Source: Blasia pusilla (taxonomy: Eukaryota > Marchantiophyta > Marchantiopsida > Blasiales). Taken from it: a stretch of 64,000 bases of DNA. The stretch covers positions 33,976,001-34,040,000 of the forward strand of contig CM114271.1 in assembly GCA_050084515.1 (NCBI GenBank). The letters are read 5' to 3'. Below the pieces are notes generated by a model that saw only the letters and a list, made by a program, of their open reading frames with translations, did not search any database and had not been told where the DNA came from. The translations under genes and the position numbers were made by a program. This document shows, piece by piece, positions 11,835-22,234 of this stretch; the stretch's first letter is position 1, and every line of letters begins with the position of its first letter.

Positions 11835-12236
11835 CTACCAATGGTGGGTGAGGAACCGAGCTCTCGGCCGTGGAGAGTTGTATGCCCCAACGAGCCCTTC
11901 GATTCTCGCCTTTGCCTCCTTGCAAAATTCTGCCTTCCTCGAGGCAAAGAATGTTCCCGCCAGGGACGCTTTGATACTTGCCCCTGAAAGTCCCACTAAG
12001 TCGAACACCAAGTCACCCGGCCTTGAGCAGAGCTCGATGAGCGTTTTCATTAGGGCTGGCGACTTTTCCCTTCCTCCCAGAAGTGGGGTACCGTCTTGCA
12101 TGTAAATTCCCGGGGTGGAATTGTACAAACTATCTAAGCTGTACCCATCTGAGCATGGATCCACAAGATCCTGGATCTTGAACACCTGGAAATTGTGCTC
12201 GGGCCGAACGAAGCAATAAACGTAGGAGTGGTCCAT
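11835..12236 (-). pseudogene. last exon of the methyltransferase-like gene, AdoMet-binding region
   Basis: Begins at a clear acceptor (TTTACAG before ATGGACCAC) and stops at TAG 11835-11837. SRPGDLVFDLVGLSGAS followed by SLAGTFFASRKAEFCKEAKARI aligns by eye to the AdoMet-binding part of beta-class enzymes (SRPGD, DPFxGSG, then GxExxxxYxxxAxxR). The DPF is DLV and the GSGTT is LSGAS here. The upstream YNSTPGIYMQDGTPLLGGREK is an insertion-like loop before motif X. The encoded domain would be about 130 residues. Confidence 0.72.
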
Positions 12237-12353
12237 CTGTAAAGAAGCACGTTGGAACCAATGTCAGCAACTTGGCATAATGTGCAACACGTCACCAAAG
12301 AACTCGTCTTGACCCTAGATAACTTTTTTTCAATTACTAACTTTGGATCAATG

Positions 12354-12616
12354 CCGGAGTCCGGCGGGTTGTTTTGTCCTCGACCAACCCGTCCGGAAGG
12401 CGACGGGTTTCGGCCTAGAGCGGCCCATGCTCGGCCGAGAGCAACTCGCTTTCGAAAACACAGGAAAAACCAAAAGCAATCGCAACCTGCCGGGTTCCGA
12501 CGGGGTTGATACACCACGGTTTTCCTGTGTTTCGAATGATGCAACCCGCTTCGGAAACCGACGGGTTGCTTTTAGCCGAGCATGGGCTGCCAACCCGTCG
12601 CCTTCCGACGGGTTGC
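12354..12616. repeat. palindrome cluster 1 (about 4 copies)
   Basis: Copies of a dyad with arm GCAACCCGTCGG and its reverse complement, at about 12354, 12482, 12541 and 12589, most of them degenerate. It lies in the intron before the last methyltransferase exon. Confidence 0.8.
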
Positions 12617-12859
12617 TGAAAAACAACGGAGATATACTATCTGAAATTCAAACGCATTGAGCCTACCCAATTTGAAAATATATTTGAGATTTTACTACAG
12701 GAATTGAGCCTTACCCGATCGACTCGTCGCGGATCGGAGTGGGTACTCATTTTTTATGATCCACGATTGCGCCGTTTCCTCCACTTTAGCGACCTCTTGA
12801 CGCGCTTTGGAGGTTGAAGAGCTCGTCCTCGCTCCCTCGAATCAACACTAAGAAGCAGC

Positions 12860-13985
12860 CCGTGTCACTCGAGATAGGCCCGCAAAGGAGAACAATAGCG
12901 ATTTGGTCATAAGAGAGCGCACATTCGATCGGGTACTCCATCCGACGGATTCCGCAACCCCGAGGGGCAGATCAGCGATCAAGAGATCCACCGCATTCTC
13001 TTCGACCACTCCATTCATCATCCAGGCAGCGTGCCCGTTGCGTTGGAGCTTCCGTCCCAACGTTGTCAATTTATCAATGGCTGGTGTCGACGCTTGAGAT
13101 ATCAAGCTTTTCAGCTCATCCAGTAAAGGAGTGAACTGAAGGAGGATGCTTGTCCGGGTCGTTGTTTCTCTGTGTCTTCCCAAGGATGATGGACTGTATT
13201 TTCCTTGGGACAACACTGGCACCTGTTGCTTCCGCTTCTCCCGAGTCTGCGGACCGCTTGTCGGGGTCTCTATGACCTCATACTCTGGTGGGGTTTTTTT
13301 CGCCGAGGACCTAGTCCGTCCCTCTCTCCCTGCTCGCCCGGACGATTCCGCCTCTGGCCTCGAATCTTCAGCCTCTCTTTGGGAAGACTCGGCCTCGGAA
13401 TTTTTCCCTCCCCTCGCCTTGCCTTTGAGATCCGCTCTGGATTTGTCTTTGGTTGTGCGGACCTTGGAAGCCAACTCAGCTGTCTCGTGGGCTTGCTCTT
13501 CCGCATCTCCTCCGAAGAAGTCTTCAGGCTGCAAAACATTGGGGATGTCGTCTTGTCTTGAGGCCACTGCATCATGAAGCACTCGTAAATCCTTATCGAT
13601 GATGTCTTCAGGGTCGTTGAAGTCAAGCCAAATGGGGCAATTCTCCACCTCCCAATCGGACATGTGCTGCCCCATCTCCATGTCGTACATGGAGAATGTC
13701 TCTCCATCAGGCGGCAAAGCCCACAATTTCAAGGCTGCCGGTAATTTTCCCCAGGTACCTGCATTCTTACACTGGATGAGGTACCTTGAGACCATCCGTT
13801 GGGCAGATTTTACTCGAACTAAATCGGCCATCTGCTCCTGTAGATCTCGCTTCTTCTTTGCTTGATCCCGTTTGTTCCCCTCGATTTCTTCGTCAAGCTC
13901 GCATGAGGGAGGACGCAAACCTTGAACATTGTCTTGAATCTGGGTTTTTGATTGGCTTGTCCGGATGTCGCCGAGCCAAACTCAA
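12860..13985 (-). pseudogene. long exon of the methyltransferase-like gene, including motif IV region
   Basis: About 370 codons open. The first third is basic and coiled-coil-like (KRDQAKKKRDLQEQMADLV), followed by a segment with WALPPDGETFSMYDMEMG and an acidic stretch NDPEDIIDKDLRVLHDAV. The middle is low-complexity, rich in K, E, S and R, probably disordered. The C-terminal part has AIDKLTTLGRKLQRNGHAAW and then NAVDLLIADLPLGV, where the bacterial family has a DPPYG motif. A possible donor is CGA/GTGACA near 12868. The next coding part is at 12236, after an intron that holds palindrome copies. Confidence 0.68.
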
Positions 13986-14708
13986 ATCTGAGAACTTTCC
14001 AGTTCATCCGAATGGGTTCTAATCTTTTGAGCTCGCTTGCGCACCGCCCAACACGGACTTCCCGATAACCCGCAACGCGCCCCTAACGACCATTCGCGAG
14101 CGGATCGACACACCGGAGGATGGTGTGCCACCCTCTTTGGGCCTCAGGCCTCGAGACTGATTTTCATCGGATCCTCATAAACTCGCTTATGCCGGACAAC
14201 GTAAACCGATGCACGCGATCCGGGGACACTTTCTCCCCAATCCGACCTTGCGGATCTTCATCCCTTTTCGGGCGCTTGATAATCGCCTTGCTCCTTGTAA
14301 AACTCCGGACCAAGTTCGGGGTTGAGAATGCTGATGTATCGCGCATCTTGCTCACCGTGTATTTCGTGGGTCTGCAGATAGTGGAGCTTGATGAATTTCG
14401 CGCGCGAGACTCGCTCGGTCAAAGACTCTTCTTCGCGACATGTATCTTCGACCAGCAAAGGATGGTTCGGCTCCATCTTGGGAAATAAACTTATTTGCCC
14501 AAGTTTTTTTTTTATCTCAGGCACCCTTTGCAAGCATCTGATTTACCAGGGCGTCGCCCAAGAACCGCTTGTACTCTCCCGGGTGCGTCGTAAGCACCTT
14601 CTTCACCCGATCGCAGTCCTGGATCCAATGGTGGGTGACATTCCCCTCCGATACAATCCTGCACATCCAAACTCAACCCGTCAGAAAATTTGTAAGTTAC
14701 ATGGGTTC

Positions 14709-15419
14709 CTGCAACCCGTCGGACTCCGACGGATCGTCTCAGCTCAAGGTCAGATTCTAGCAACGAGCTAAATGATGCAACCCGTCGGAGTCCGACGAAT
14801 TGCATTCACATTTGTGAATGCGTGGTTTCAACCCGTTGGACTCCGACGGATTGTCAGATAGTCCGTATCAAACGTGAACATAGCAACCCGTCGGAGTTCG
14901 ACAGGTTGCGCAATTGAATTGAAACTTGCAATTTGACGCGAAATTTGCTAAACCAACTTCCGAATGCAACCCGTCGGACTCGAGTTGATTTCGCCAAAAC
15001 GATTTGAGTCAAGCAACAGCCGGACTCGACGGGTTGCTTTGGGCCAAAACATACTAAACCTGTGGTCAGTCGAACAACTCGTCGGAGTCCGACGAGTTGC
15101 TTTCTTCAAAAAACATCCTGAAAAGGCGGCGAGTCCAGCAACCCGTCGGACTCCGACGGGTTGCTTTGGGCCAAAAACTTATTAAACCTCTGGTCACTCG
15201 AACAACTCGTCGGAGTCCGATGAGTTGCATTCTTCAAAAAATATCCTGAAAAGGTCGAGTCGAGCAACTTGTCGGAGTCCGACGAGTTGCTTTCGGCAAA
15301 AAATAACCTAACCCATTCATCAATCGAGCAACTCGTCGGAGTCCGACGAGTTGCATTTGGCCAAAAGCATCCCAACAATAGTGCCGACCCAAACTACTTG
15401 TCGGAGTCCGACGGTTTGC
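14709..15419. repeat. palindrome array 2 (about 12 copies, period about 65 bp)
   Basis: Dyads made of a 13-base arm GCAACCCGTCGGA, one central base, and the reverse-complement arm. Copies start near 14709, 14777, 14829, 14882, 14965, 15014, 15074, 15137, 15201, 15264, 15328 and 15393. From 15074 onward the spacing is 63-65 bp and spacers are related (CTTCAAAAAACATCCTGAAA, TTGGGCCAAAA). The copy at 15137 is a perfect dyad; those at 15074 and 15328 have the arm CAACTCGTCGGA with the matching change in the other arm. The array lies in the intron between the methyltransferase exons at 15437 and 14691. Confidence 0.9.
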
Positions 15420-16692
15420 AGCAAGAAGATACTTACGTGTTCATGGCATGCATTGCCATCTCCACCGTCGCCATGTGATGAGGGAATGGATGAAGGACCA
15501 CTGCCTTCACGCAAAAATGTGCCTCCAAGGAGTTGGACCGCTCCTCTGCAAACTTGCTCCACGCCATGAACTCGTGATTTCCAGATGAAACTGATTCCTC
15601 ATCCGCTGAATTCTGTGCCCTCTACTTGCCTTCTGAAATCCTGGTCTCTCATCCTCCAGAATGTGTCGAGCTTATCCAAGTCCTCCTCCGTAACGAGGGC
15701 TTGGGTTCCATGCTTGTCGTAAGGCTGAACATAGAAGGGAGGAAAGCTGTCGCCGCCGATTGTTTAAGCTTCGCGATGTCCTTGTCGGACTGAATTTCGT
15801 GGACGTATTCCATTGTCCGCAATCGGCAGAGTGGAATCCTTGCGGCGTTGTGGCCCTCCATCAGTGCCATCTGCTTTACCACCTATCAGAACCGGGACAA
15901 GATCAATAGGCTACACTGAATTCCCAATGAATTGCAATTCACATAATTCAGAAAACCCAGATCCTCTCTTACCTGCTCGAAAATTGGGTCGGTTTCTTCA
16001 CCATCCAACTTGTCTGAGATAGTAGCTGGAAAATCGACTGGGAACTCATCGATCCGATAGAGGTCGATGTCTTCCACCGGTCTTGGAGACGAGAATGACC
16101 GCTCTCCGGCTTCTTCGGCAATGTCCACCATCTCCACGCTGGCGGTCGTCATCACCTCATCGTCCGTGATTTGAACTTCTGGCGTTTTCGCTATGTTGAT
16201 TGTGTCCCCGGACTTCATCGGGGACATTTCCTACAGCTCAACACTTTTGGTTGGATGGGCAGGGCTGTCGTAAATGGCTATTGCTTTTTCCCTCCTCGCT
16301 TTAGCCAATTCTGCTCTCCTCACCGACGCGTCTAGACGATTCTTTTCTCTCTTTTCGTCGGCGATCCTTTTCTTCAAGGCCTACGACGTCTCAGCCTCTG
16401 CGTTCTCTCTATCGAGCGACTCTTGAACACGTCTCGCAAGAAGCTCCTGGTTGTGCATCTCCGCTTCCCTTTCCCGCTCCTCGATTTCCTGCTCCCTAAT
16501 TTCATTTGCCGAACTAGGCCCTGGAGATGCTGACGCAGGAGTTCTAATGGACTTCGGAGTGAAGCTCCGAGACATGTTTGCTTGAGCTTTTTTCCTCGTC
16601 ATTTTTCCGGGAAATATCTCCACCTATGTCCACGATGAATCGCTTGATCAATCGCCTTGTTGATGTCGAGATGAGTTGCCTTGATGGGTAGC

Positions 16693-16812
16693 TCGAATCG
16701 TCTCGCGATCGTTCAGTCGAACCGTCTCCCTCTCGTTCGGTCGAACCGTCTCGCTCTCGTTCGGTCGAACCGTCTCGCTCTCGTTCCCTCGTATCGACTC
16801 GCGATGACTCGC
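16693..16812. repeat. 24-bp tandem repeat, five units
   Basis: Exact 24-base period: units start at 16693, 16717, 16741, 16765 and 16789, with core TCGAACCGTCTCGCTCTCGT. The third and fourth units are nearly identical, the first and last degenerate. It lies 90 bases upstream of the methyltransferase-like start codon, in its probable promoter or 5' leader. Confidence 0.88.
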
Positions 16813-17006
16813 CGTGTGAAACGCCCCTTGGTATCCGATCAGCTGCTGCGCGGGAGAGAGAGGAATGGAGATCGCGAAATGAGAAACCGGAAATGAGCGA
16901 TTTCTGCCCTATTTATACTTTTCTAGCCGTTGGGCTGACCGTTGGGTCCCGTCGTCCTTTCGACGGCGACGTGCCGGCCGTTACGGAAGTCCGAACGTGA
17001 AAAATG

Positions 17007-17760
17007 GCAACTCGTCGGACTGCGGGTTGCGTGCCTCCGCCGTCCTGGGAAGATAACGCGAGGTGCGCGAGCAACCCGTCGCAGACCGACGGGTTGAGCG
17101 CCTCCGCCGTCTTCGGACAAGAACGCGAGGTACCTGCGCAACCCGTCGGAGACCGACAGGTTGCGCGCCTCCGCCATCTTCGGAGAAGAACGGGGCGTAC
17201 CCGTGCAACCCGTCGGAGACCGACATGTTGCGCGCCTCCGCGTCTTCGGACAAGAACGGGACGTACCCGCGCAATCCGTCAGAGACCGTTGGGTTGCACG
17301 CTTCCCTCGTCAAGGGTTAACAACGCGGGCTTCCCGCGCAACTCGTCGGAGTCCGAGAGGTTGTACGCTTCCTTCATGTAAGCGAAACAAGGCGAGGCCC
17401 TTGCGCAACGCGTCGGAGGGCGACACGTTGCAGGCCTCGCCGTCTTTAGGCAAATAGGTGCGGCACCCGCGGAACTCGTCGGGAACAGACGGTTTGCACG
17501 CTTCCTTCATGTAAGTGTTACACCATGAGATAATTGGGCAATCCGTCTGATGCCGACGGGTTGCAAGCCTCCGGCATCTTTGGGCAAGAAGGAGCGGTAT
17601 CCGAGCAACTTGTCGGAGAGCGACGGGTTCCCAGCTTCGACCATGTTTGCGTTTGAAGGTAAGGCAGAAGCGTGCAACCCGTCCTAAGCCAACGGGTTGC
17701 AGGCTTCGCTTAGCTTGGGTTAATTGTTGAGTTACCAGGACTCCGACGGGTTCCAACAAA
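17007..17760. repeat. palindrome array 3 (12 copies, period about 67 bp) in the divergent promoter region
   Basis: Copies at about 17007, 17070, 17138, 17204, 17271, 17338, 17404, 17471, 17539, 17604, 17674 and 17738, so the period is 65-70 bp throughout. Arms are GCAACCCGTCGG around a 3-base centre, usually AGA. Spacers carry GCCTCCGCCGTCTTCGG and AAGAACG-like words. The array lies between the start of the minus-strand gene (16602) and the plus-strand gene (about 18000), so it occupies the shared upstream region. Open frames through it on both strands are repeat artefacts. Confidence 0.9.
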
Positions 17761-18631
17761 ATGAAGTATGCTTCGCAACCCACGTCTCTGCTTCCCAAAT
17801 CCCGGTAACACATTGCAACAGAATTGAATCTGTTGCAGCAGAATTGGATCCATTGTGTCAGACAATGTCACCTACTGAACTTCATCTTGACAATAAAAAT
17901 CTGTAAGGAGTATCTATTTTCCTATTCACTATAAATTAAAAATTCTCATTCTCATTTTCATTTTCATTCTCACCCTCCTCCCGTACAAAATTTCTGGGAG
18001 TGGATAATTATGTGAAGTTCACTTGTGGCAGTCATCTAGCGGGCCTTCCTCAATCAGAAATCATTCGACCGCAAGCTCGTGAGTCTTTCATAGCAGTGGA
18101 TGAAAATTTTCTCTCTGTTGGATTTCTTCTCCAAATTGGAATCATCTTTGTATCCAAAGATGTTAGGGTGGACAGTACGGAAGATATAATAGGTGAGACA
18201 GTCCAGCCAGTGACTGCAGACCGTAAAGTATGGAATCTCCTACCTCAAGAAAATGGTCAATACAGAGTTTACGGCCTGCCCTTGAATTCGTCTGTTTCCC
18301 AAGTAGACGGTGGAGAATTCCCTAGTGCTCCGGCTCTACGTTTGCAACTCCTAGCTTAGTACATCCGGCTTCGACTCCAACTTCACACGCTCGTATCAAT
18401 TTTGTTCTTCCTAAAGAGATTCTGGATGTTATCAACCTCAGTGGATCTGTCGGACACCAACCGGGCCCTCTGTCCGCCTACTCGTTCCTCTTGCGAGTAT
18501 CAGGCAATAGTTTGCTTTCGTCTTTGGCCTTGAAAATGTTCAAGCACATTCTTGTCGACGAGCTGCCGCCCACGTACGATGGTAATTGCATTTTTGAGTT
18601 GCCTCCACTGGCTTTTTGACGCCTGAAGGGT

Positions 18632-19418
18632 ATGGACAGAAAGTCTGATTGTCATCGATGGTGTAGGCTTCAACGGACTAGTGCTTCAATTCCAGATGGT
18701 CCTTGGATTGTATCCCGCCGCCAATGCATGGGAGCCTTGGAGTGTAGAAGTCTAGCATGCTCGTATCTGGAGCCCAACGGGCGAGTCGATACGTCGCAAT
18801 TCCCCCCCAAGAATGCAGAAACTCCATATGAGGTCGGTGCCACCATACCGCCGGGAGGCCATCGATGTCCTCATTGTCAGGCATCGCCCTTCTACGTTGG
18901 AGCGTGTCCTGCATACATATTTTTCATTGTCCACGACTTGGGCTCCACGTCAGAGTACACAAGAATGGCAGTTCATGTTGGCTCCTACACTCATCCTGTG
19001 ACCGATGCAATTCAAAGACACATCAAGGAGGATGTGGCGAATAAAAGTTGTCGAGGTCTCCGAAAACTCTCCGGGTTCAAAGCCCGGAGTGATCAAGATC
19101 ACAACGGCATCACAAATTTGTGAAGAATTGCTTGGAATCCCTGGACAGGGCAAGATCACGGCGGCTGAGGAGAAAAAACTCTGGATAAATCTCGCATTTC
19201 TCGCTGATCCTGAATGCTTCCGGAATTTGCTGCTTCAAATACGAGTTTTGGATGGAAAGACGGCCGAAATGGATGCCATCGCCAGAACTAAGGCCAACTC
19301 CAGATTTCCATTCATTCAGAGATGGCAGTTCATGGGCCAAGGAGGCGAGGGATCCAGGGCCTATGTCTTCAAAATGTCAACCACAGGTCCGTCGAGTGGC
19401 CTCGATCTTATAGATTGA
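18632..19418 (+). pseudogene. zinc-binding N-terminal region of the transposase-like gene
   Basis: Two overlapping frames (18632-19123 and 19005-19418) must be joined near 19048 to give one protein. The first has clustered cysteines (CMGALECRSLAC, then CPHCQ) followed by MAVHVGSYTHPV; the final HxGxxxHP is typical of WRKY/GCM-type zinc domains that open many Mutator-like transposases. The second has VIKITTASQICEELLGIPGQ and a helical region with LWINLAFLADPECFRNLLLQI. This would be the part recognising transposon DNA. Confidence 0.55.
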
Positions 19419-19569
19419 ATGAGGGAAGGGGAAGATCTTTACGGCAGCTGGGTAAGCTTTGATATTTGCTCTGAGTCTTTGAACGGATAGTTGACGATGG
19501 GTGCTCACGTTTATGACCATGTGGAGAAGGGACTCAAAACTATATTTGTGCGTGAAGTAAAGGCGTAAG

Positions 19570-19965
19570 ACGTTGGCGGTTTGAAGATGTTTGGTTACTC
19601 TTATTGGAGGTGGTGAAGGAAAACAAAAGGCCACCTCCGGAAATTTATGGGTTCATGGCAGATAATGCACAACCTGGGTGGATTGCTATCCGGGAAGTGT
19701 TCTGGGGTGGAGAGGTTCAACCGGAGAGGGAAAGGTTGGATGCTTTCCATTGGCAATGATCTGTGACCGGTACACCAAATCTTGCATCAAGGAGGATAAG
19801 AGGACAGAGCATTCACTCTACTCCAACGCTGCAAGGACAGCAAAACCTTGAAGCAGGACATGGAATGCCAGGAAGAACTTCATGGGTGGTGGAGGAAGCA
19901 TGCGATTGAGGGGAAGGACAATGAGTTGTGCTCTTGGTTGAGTTGGTGGACTGTACGTATGAGAT
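19570..19965 (+). pseudogene. transposase catalytic-core remnant
   Basis: In frame: YGFMADNAQPGWIAIREVF, then about 15 residues, then LDAFHWQ. This pattern (Asp in a (D)NA context, AI..VF, then a C/A-FHWQ box) is what Mutator-like cores show around the second catalytic Asp. A TGA interrupts after FHWQ, and the reading resumes in another frame with KEDKRTEHSLYSN and DMECQEELHGWWRKH. The first catalytic Asp is not identifiable upstream, where 19420-19570 is scrambled. Confidence 0.5.
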
Positions 19966-20041
19966 AATGGGGAAACTTCATGCGGCAGGTGAGTTCACTA
20001 TTTTGTCTTGTCAAGCTCACGCTAAGAATTGTTTGTAAAGT

Positions 20042-20330
20042 TGCAACTCAGGTTGAGAAGCCGACGAAAACCGACGAGTTGCCCGAGTGTGTAACCCGAC
20101 GGAAACCGACGGGTTGCATCCAGAATTTTGGTGCAACCCGAGTGTGCAACCCGACGGAAACCGACGTGTCGCAGAGTCGTTCATGGGATGCCTCGGCCTT
20201 GCAACCCGTTTGAATCTGAGGGGTTGCAGTAGGTGGGTTTAGGGTTGCAACACGTCATGACCCGACGGGTCGCAGAGTCGTTCATGGGATGCCTCGGGCT
20301 TGCAAACCGTCTGGTTCCGATAGGTAGCTT
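20042..20330. repeat. palindrome cluster 4 (about 6 copies)
   Basis: Variants with CAACCCGACGG and CCGACGGGTTG arms around AAA, at about 20042, 20089, 20132, 20201, 20247 and 20302. It is placed between the catalytic and SWIM parts of the transposase-like gene, probably in an intron. A further isolated copy is at 22062-22090 near the right end. Confidence 0.85.
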
Positions 20331-20520
20331 ATGTCTTTGACTGCTGAGTTATCTTCGTTCCCTTCTAACATTGCTGTCGTTGCAAAGATTGAACGTTCAT
20401 GAAAATGCCCTCTTCCCCAACACAAGTGGAGCAGAAAGTGTTCATTCCTCCTGGAGGTTGTCATAAGCATGCCAACAAATTTCACTTGTGGAGGCATGCT
20501 AACAAGACCAGGCAAGAGCA

Positions 20521-20874
20521 ATGCTACAGTCTGCAGCATCCCATATCTTCCTCACAAAAGGCATAACAAAAGGAAGGGGGTCGTGGATCTACGAGCTCTA
20601 TGTCAAGGCGGCTATGAGATTTGGTGATGAAAAAATGTATGTGGAAGCCTTCAACCGGTGCGTAGCTGGAACTCCCCTCGAGCAAGACGTACACATTGGT
20701 GGGGATATTCGTGGGCGGGTTTCAAGACGTCCCATACAAATGGTGGTAGAGCAGTCCGAGCGAGACTCGTGGAGACCAGATAAGTATCTTGACTTCAGGG
20801 AGGTGAAGAGGCAGCATCGAGGAACGAATCCGGTGATTGATTTGGATGAGGAAATTACGCCGCCCAGGTATTAG
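20521..20874 (+). pseudogene. linker segment of the transposase-like gene
   Basis: 118 codons open, with GSWIYELYVKAAMRFGDEKMYVEAFNRCVAG split over the line, followed by a basic and proline-containing tail (REVKRQHRG, DLDEEITPPRY). No domain is named; position between the catalytic core and the SWIM finger suggests it belongs to the same protein. Confidence 0.45.
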
Positions 20875-21036
20875 GGGACCCCGCACCCGTCCCAAATCCG
20901 TGATGGAGTTACTTATCCAAAATCAGTGAATTTTTTATTTCAAAATCCCTCCGTTCTTTGGAAGTTGAACATCCCCATCCGGGGTGGTTCAACAATATGG
21001 GATTCCGGTAATGGAGGTGGATTGCAACCTTAAACA

Positions 21037-21861
21037 GTGGCATATATCTCGGAGCAATCCACGACGTGGACCCACTGCAGGGCAGGATCTGATGGCATTA
21101 GGAGAGCATGCGACACTTTCCTAAATAAGAATTATACAAGGATTGGACGACCACTGCCTGGGTTTTGGGGACTCAAAACCTTTGATCGTTTCACTTGGAC
21201 CGGGGATCAATTGAAGTACTTCTTCTGCCCAAATGAATCTTTCGCTTTCCGGAAGTCTTATCCGGCTGCCATTGGAGCTCCGGGGAATATCCCCACGATT
21301 TGGCCCATCGCCGCAGGTACAAACTGCACTCAAGATGAAGTGGACAATCTTACAAGTGTCGGTTTGAGACTCGTAGACGGGGGAAGTTCGGGGCATGTTC
21401 TCATTACAGAGACCTTCGCATTTCGTATTCAACCCAAGATTGATGTCAACATGTTCTCCGAGAAGGTGGATGATCTCAATCCACTATTTCTGTTTGAGTC
21501 TAGAAATGGGGTGAAGAGAAACAGAATGTGTAGGCCAACGGTGGAGAGAGCAAAGCAAATTGCATCAGCTCAGGAGGCAAAAATGGAGATCATCGCCACA
21601 AAAGATGTCGTGTGTGGCAATGGAATAGGAAGGATGTATTGGGTCAGGAACAACACTGTAAATTCAAGTGTCACAAGGATGTATGTGGTGCACATCTGTT
21701 GCTTTCCCACATGTTCATGTGATGACTTTGTCCAAAGAGAGACAAGTGGCAAAAGGTATTTCCCTTGTAAGCACATGAACTATGTGTTGCTGGTAGTTTT
21801 AAGAGAGTCGGAGGTAGGAATAGGAATCCACCAACAAATTCTGTCCCTCAAAGAAGTGTGA
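21037..21861 (+). pseudogene. SWIM zinc-finger C-terminal region of the transposase-like gene
   Basis: 274 codons uninterrupted, the best-preserved part of this gene. Near the C-terminus CCFPTCSCDDFVQ and, about a dozen residues on, FPCKHMNYVLL give the CxC...CxH signature of SWIM fingers (cysteines at about 21715 and 21721, then Cys-Lys-His at about 21766). The N-terminal portion has WTGDQLKYFFCPNESFAFRK and a conserved-looking WGLKTFDRFTW. SWIM fingers bind DNA or protein and are common in Mutator-like transposases and the derived FAR1/FHY3 factors. It stops at TGA 21859-21861. Confidence 0.72.
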
Positions 21862-22234
21862 AGTATTTTAAACAAACCACTTTGAGGATGCAAAATGAGG
21901 TTTTAGATTGTACTTTTATTTTTCCTGAACCTTCATTTTGAGCTTGAACTCTATTCAGCCCGGGGCAAATGATAGATTTTTTCCAGACCTTGGATGGAAA
22001 AAGTGATTGGTTCCACACTTATGATTCCACTGATTTTTCAGTTTTCTAAATTTTGTGCAATTGGCAACTCTTCGGACTCAGAGGGGTTGCCAAAATATGG
22101 AAGAGGAAAAAAAACTATGGGACTGCTTAATATATGAACAAAAAAGTGCAAAAAAATTCAAAAAAAAAGTTTCCTCTCTTCAACCCAACGGAAACTCTCT
22201 TAAAAAAAATGTATCTATTTCGGTTGAAGGTAGT
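21862..22234. other. 3' flank of the transposase-like gene within the element
   Basis: AT-rich sequence with one palindrome copy (22062-22090, arms GGCAACTCTTCGGA type) and poly-A runs around 22108 and 22150-22205, leading into the terminal CT tract. No coding signal. Confidence 0.5.

Larger units (their letters stand above)
11835..16602 (-). pseudogene. transposon-borne beta-class DNA methyltransferase-like protein
   Basis: Spliced minus-strand gene. Exon 1 runs 16602-15973 (ATG at 16602, perfect GTAAGAG donor), with coiled-coil-like charged sequence and TAG at 16381-16383 and 16231-16233 where CAG is expected. Further exons: about 15885-15437 (two frameshifts, GTAAGT donor), about 14691-14510, about 14485-14250, about 13985-12860, and 12236-11835 (acceptor TTTACAG). 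The long exon ends with DLLIADLPLG, matching motif IV (DPPY type) of N4/N6 methyltransferases. The last exon has EKSPALMKTLIEL and SRPGDLVFDL followed by VGLSGAS, matching motif X then motif I (DPFxGSG type). The order IV then X-I is the beta class. Both signature motifs are altered, so catalysis is doubtful. It starts divergently from the transposase. Confidence 0.72.
18000..21861 (+). pseudogene. Mutator-like transposase gene with SWIM finger (decayed)
   Basis: Plus-strand coding remnants in several frames. 18000-18359 is an N-terminal part of unknown fold. 18400-19418 holds a zinc-binding segment. 19570-19960 holds a transposase-core-like part, 20521-20874 a linker, and 21037-21861 the SWIM finger. 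Order and content match the general plan of Mutator-like transposases: a WRKY/FLYWCH-type DNA-binding zinc domain, a DDE core, and a SWIM finger at the C-terminus. It would cut and rejoin transposon ends in the nucleus. Stops and frameshifts, for example near 19048 in an A-run, show it is not functional. It is transcribed away from the methyltransferase-like gene, sharing the 16.6-18.0 kb upstream region. Confidence 0.65.

Noticed and set aside
11848-12105. Plus-strand open frames over the methyltransferase-like exon
   Set aside because: They are shadows of the minus-strand exon that has the motif series and a splice acceptor.
14709-15419. CRISPR-like array (about 27-bp palindromic repeats with about 38-bp spacers)
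   Set aside because: Spacers are similar to each other, repeats vary, no cas genes exist, and the context is a eukaryotic transposon with introns.
16923-17813. Open frames with recurring VGLRRVA / NPSETD-like peptides across the palindrome array
   Set aside because: They are translations of the repeat on both strands; the repeated peptide follows from the palindrome and not from a gene.
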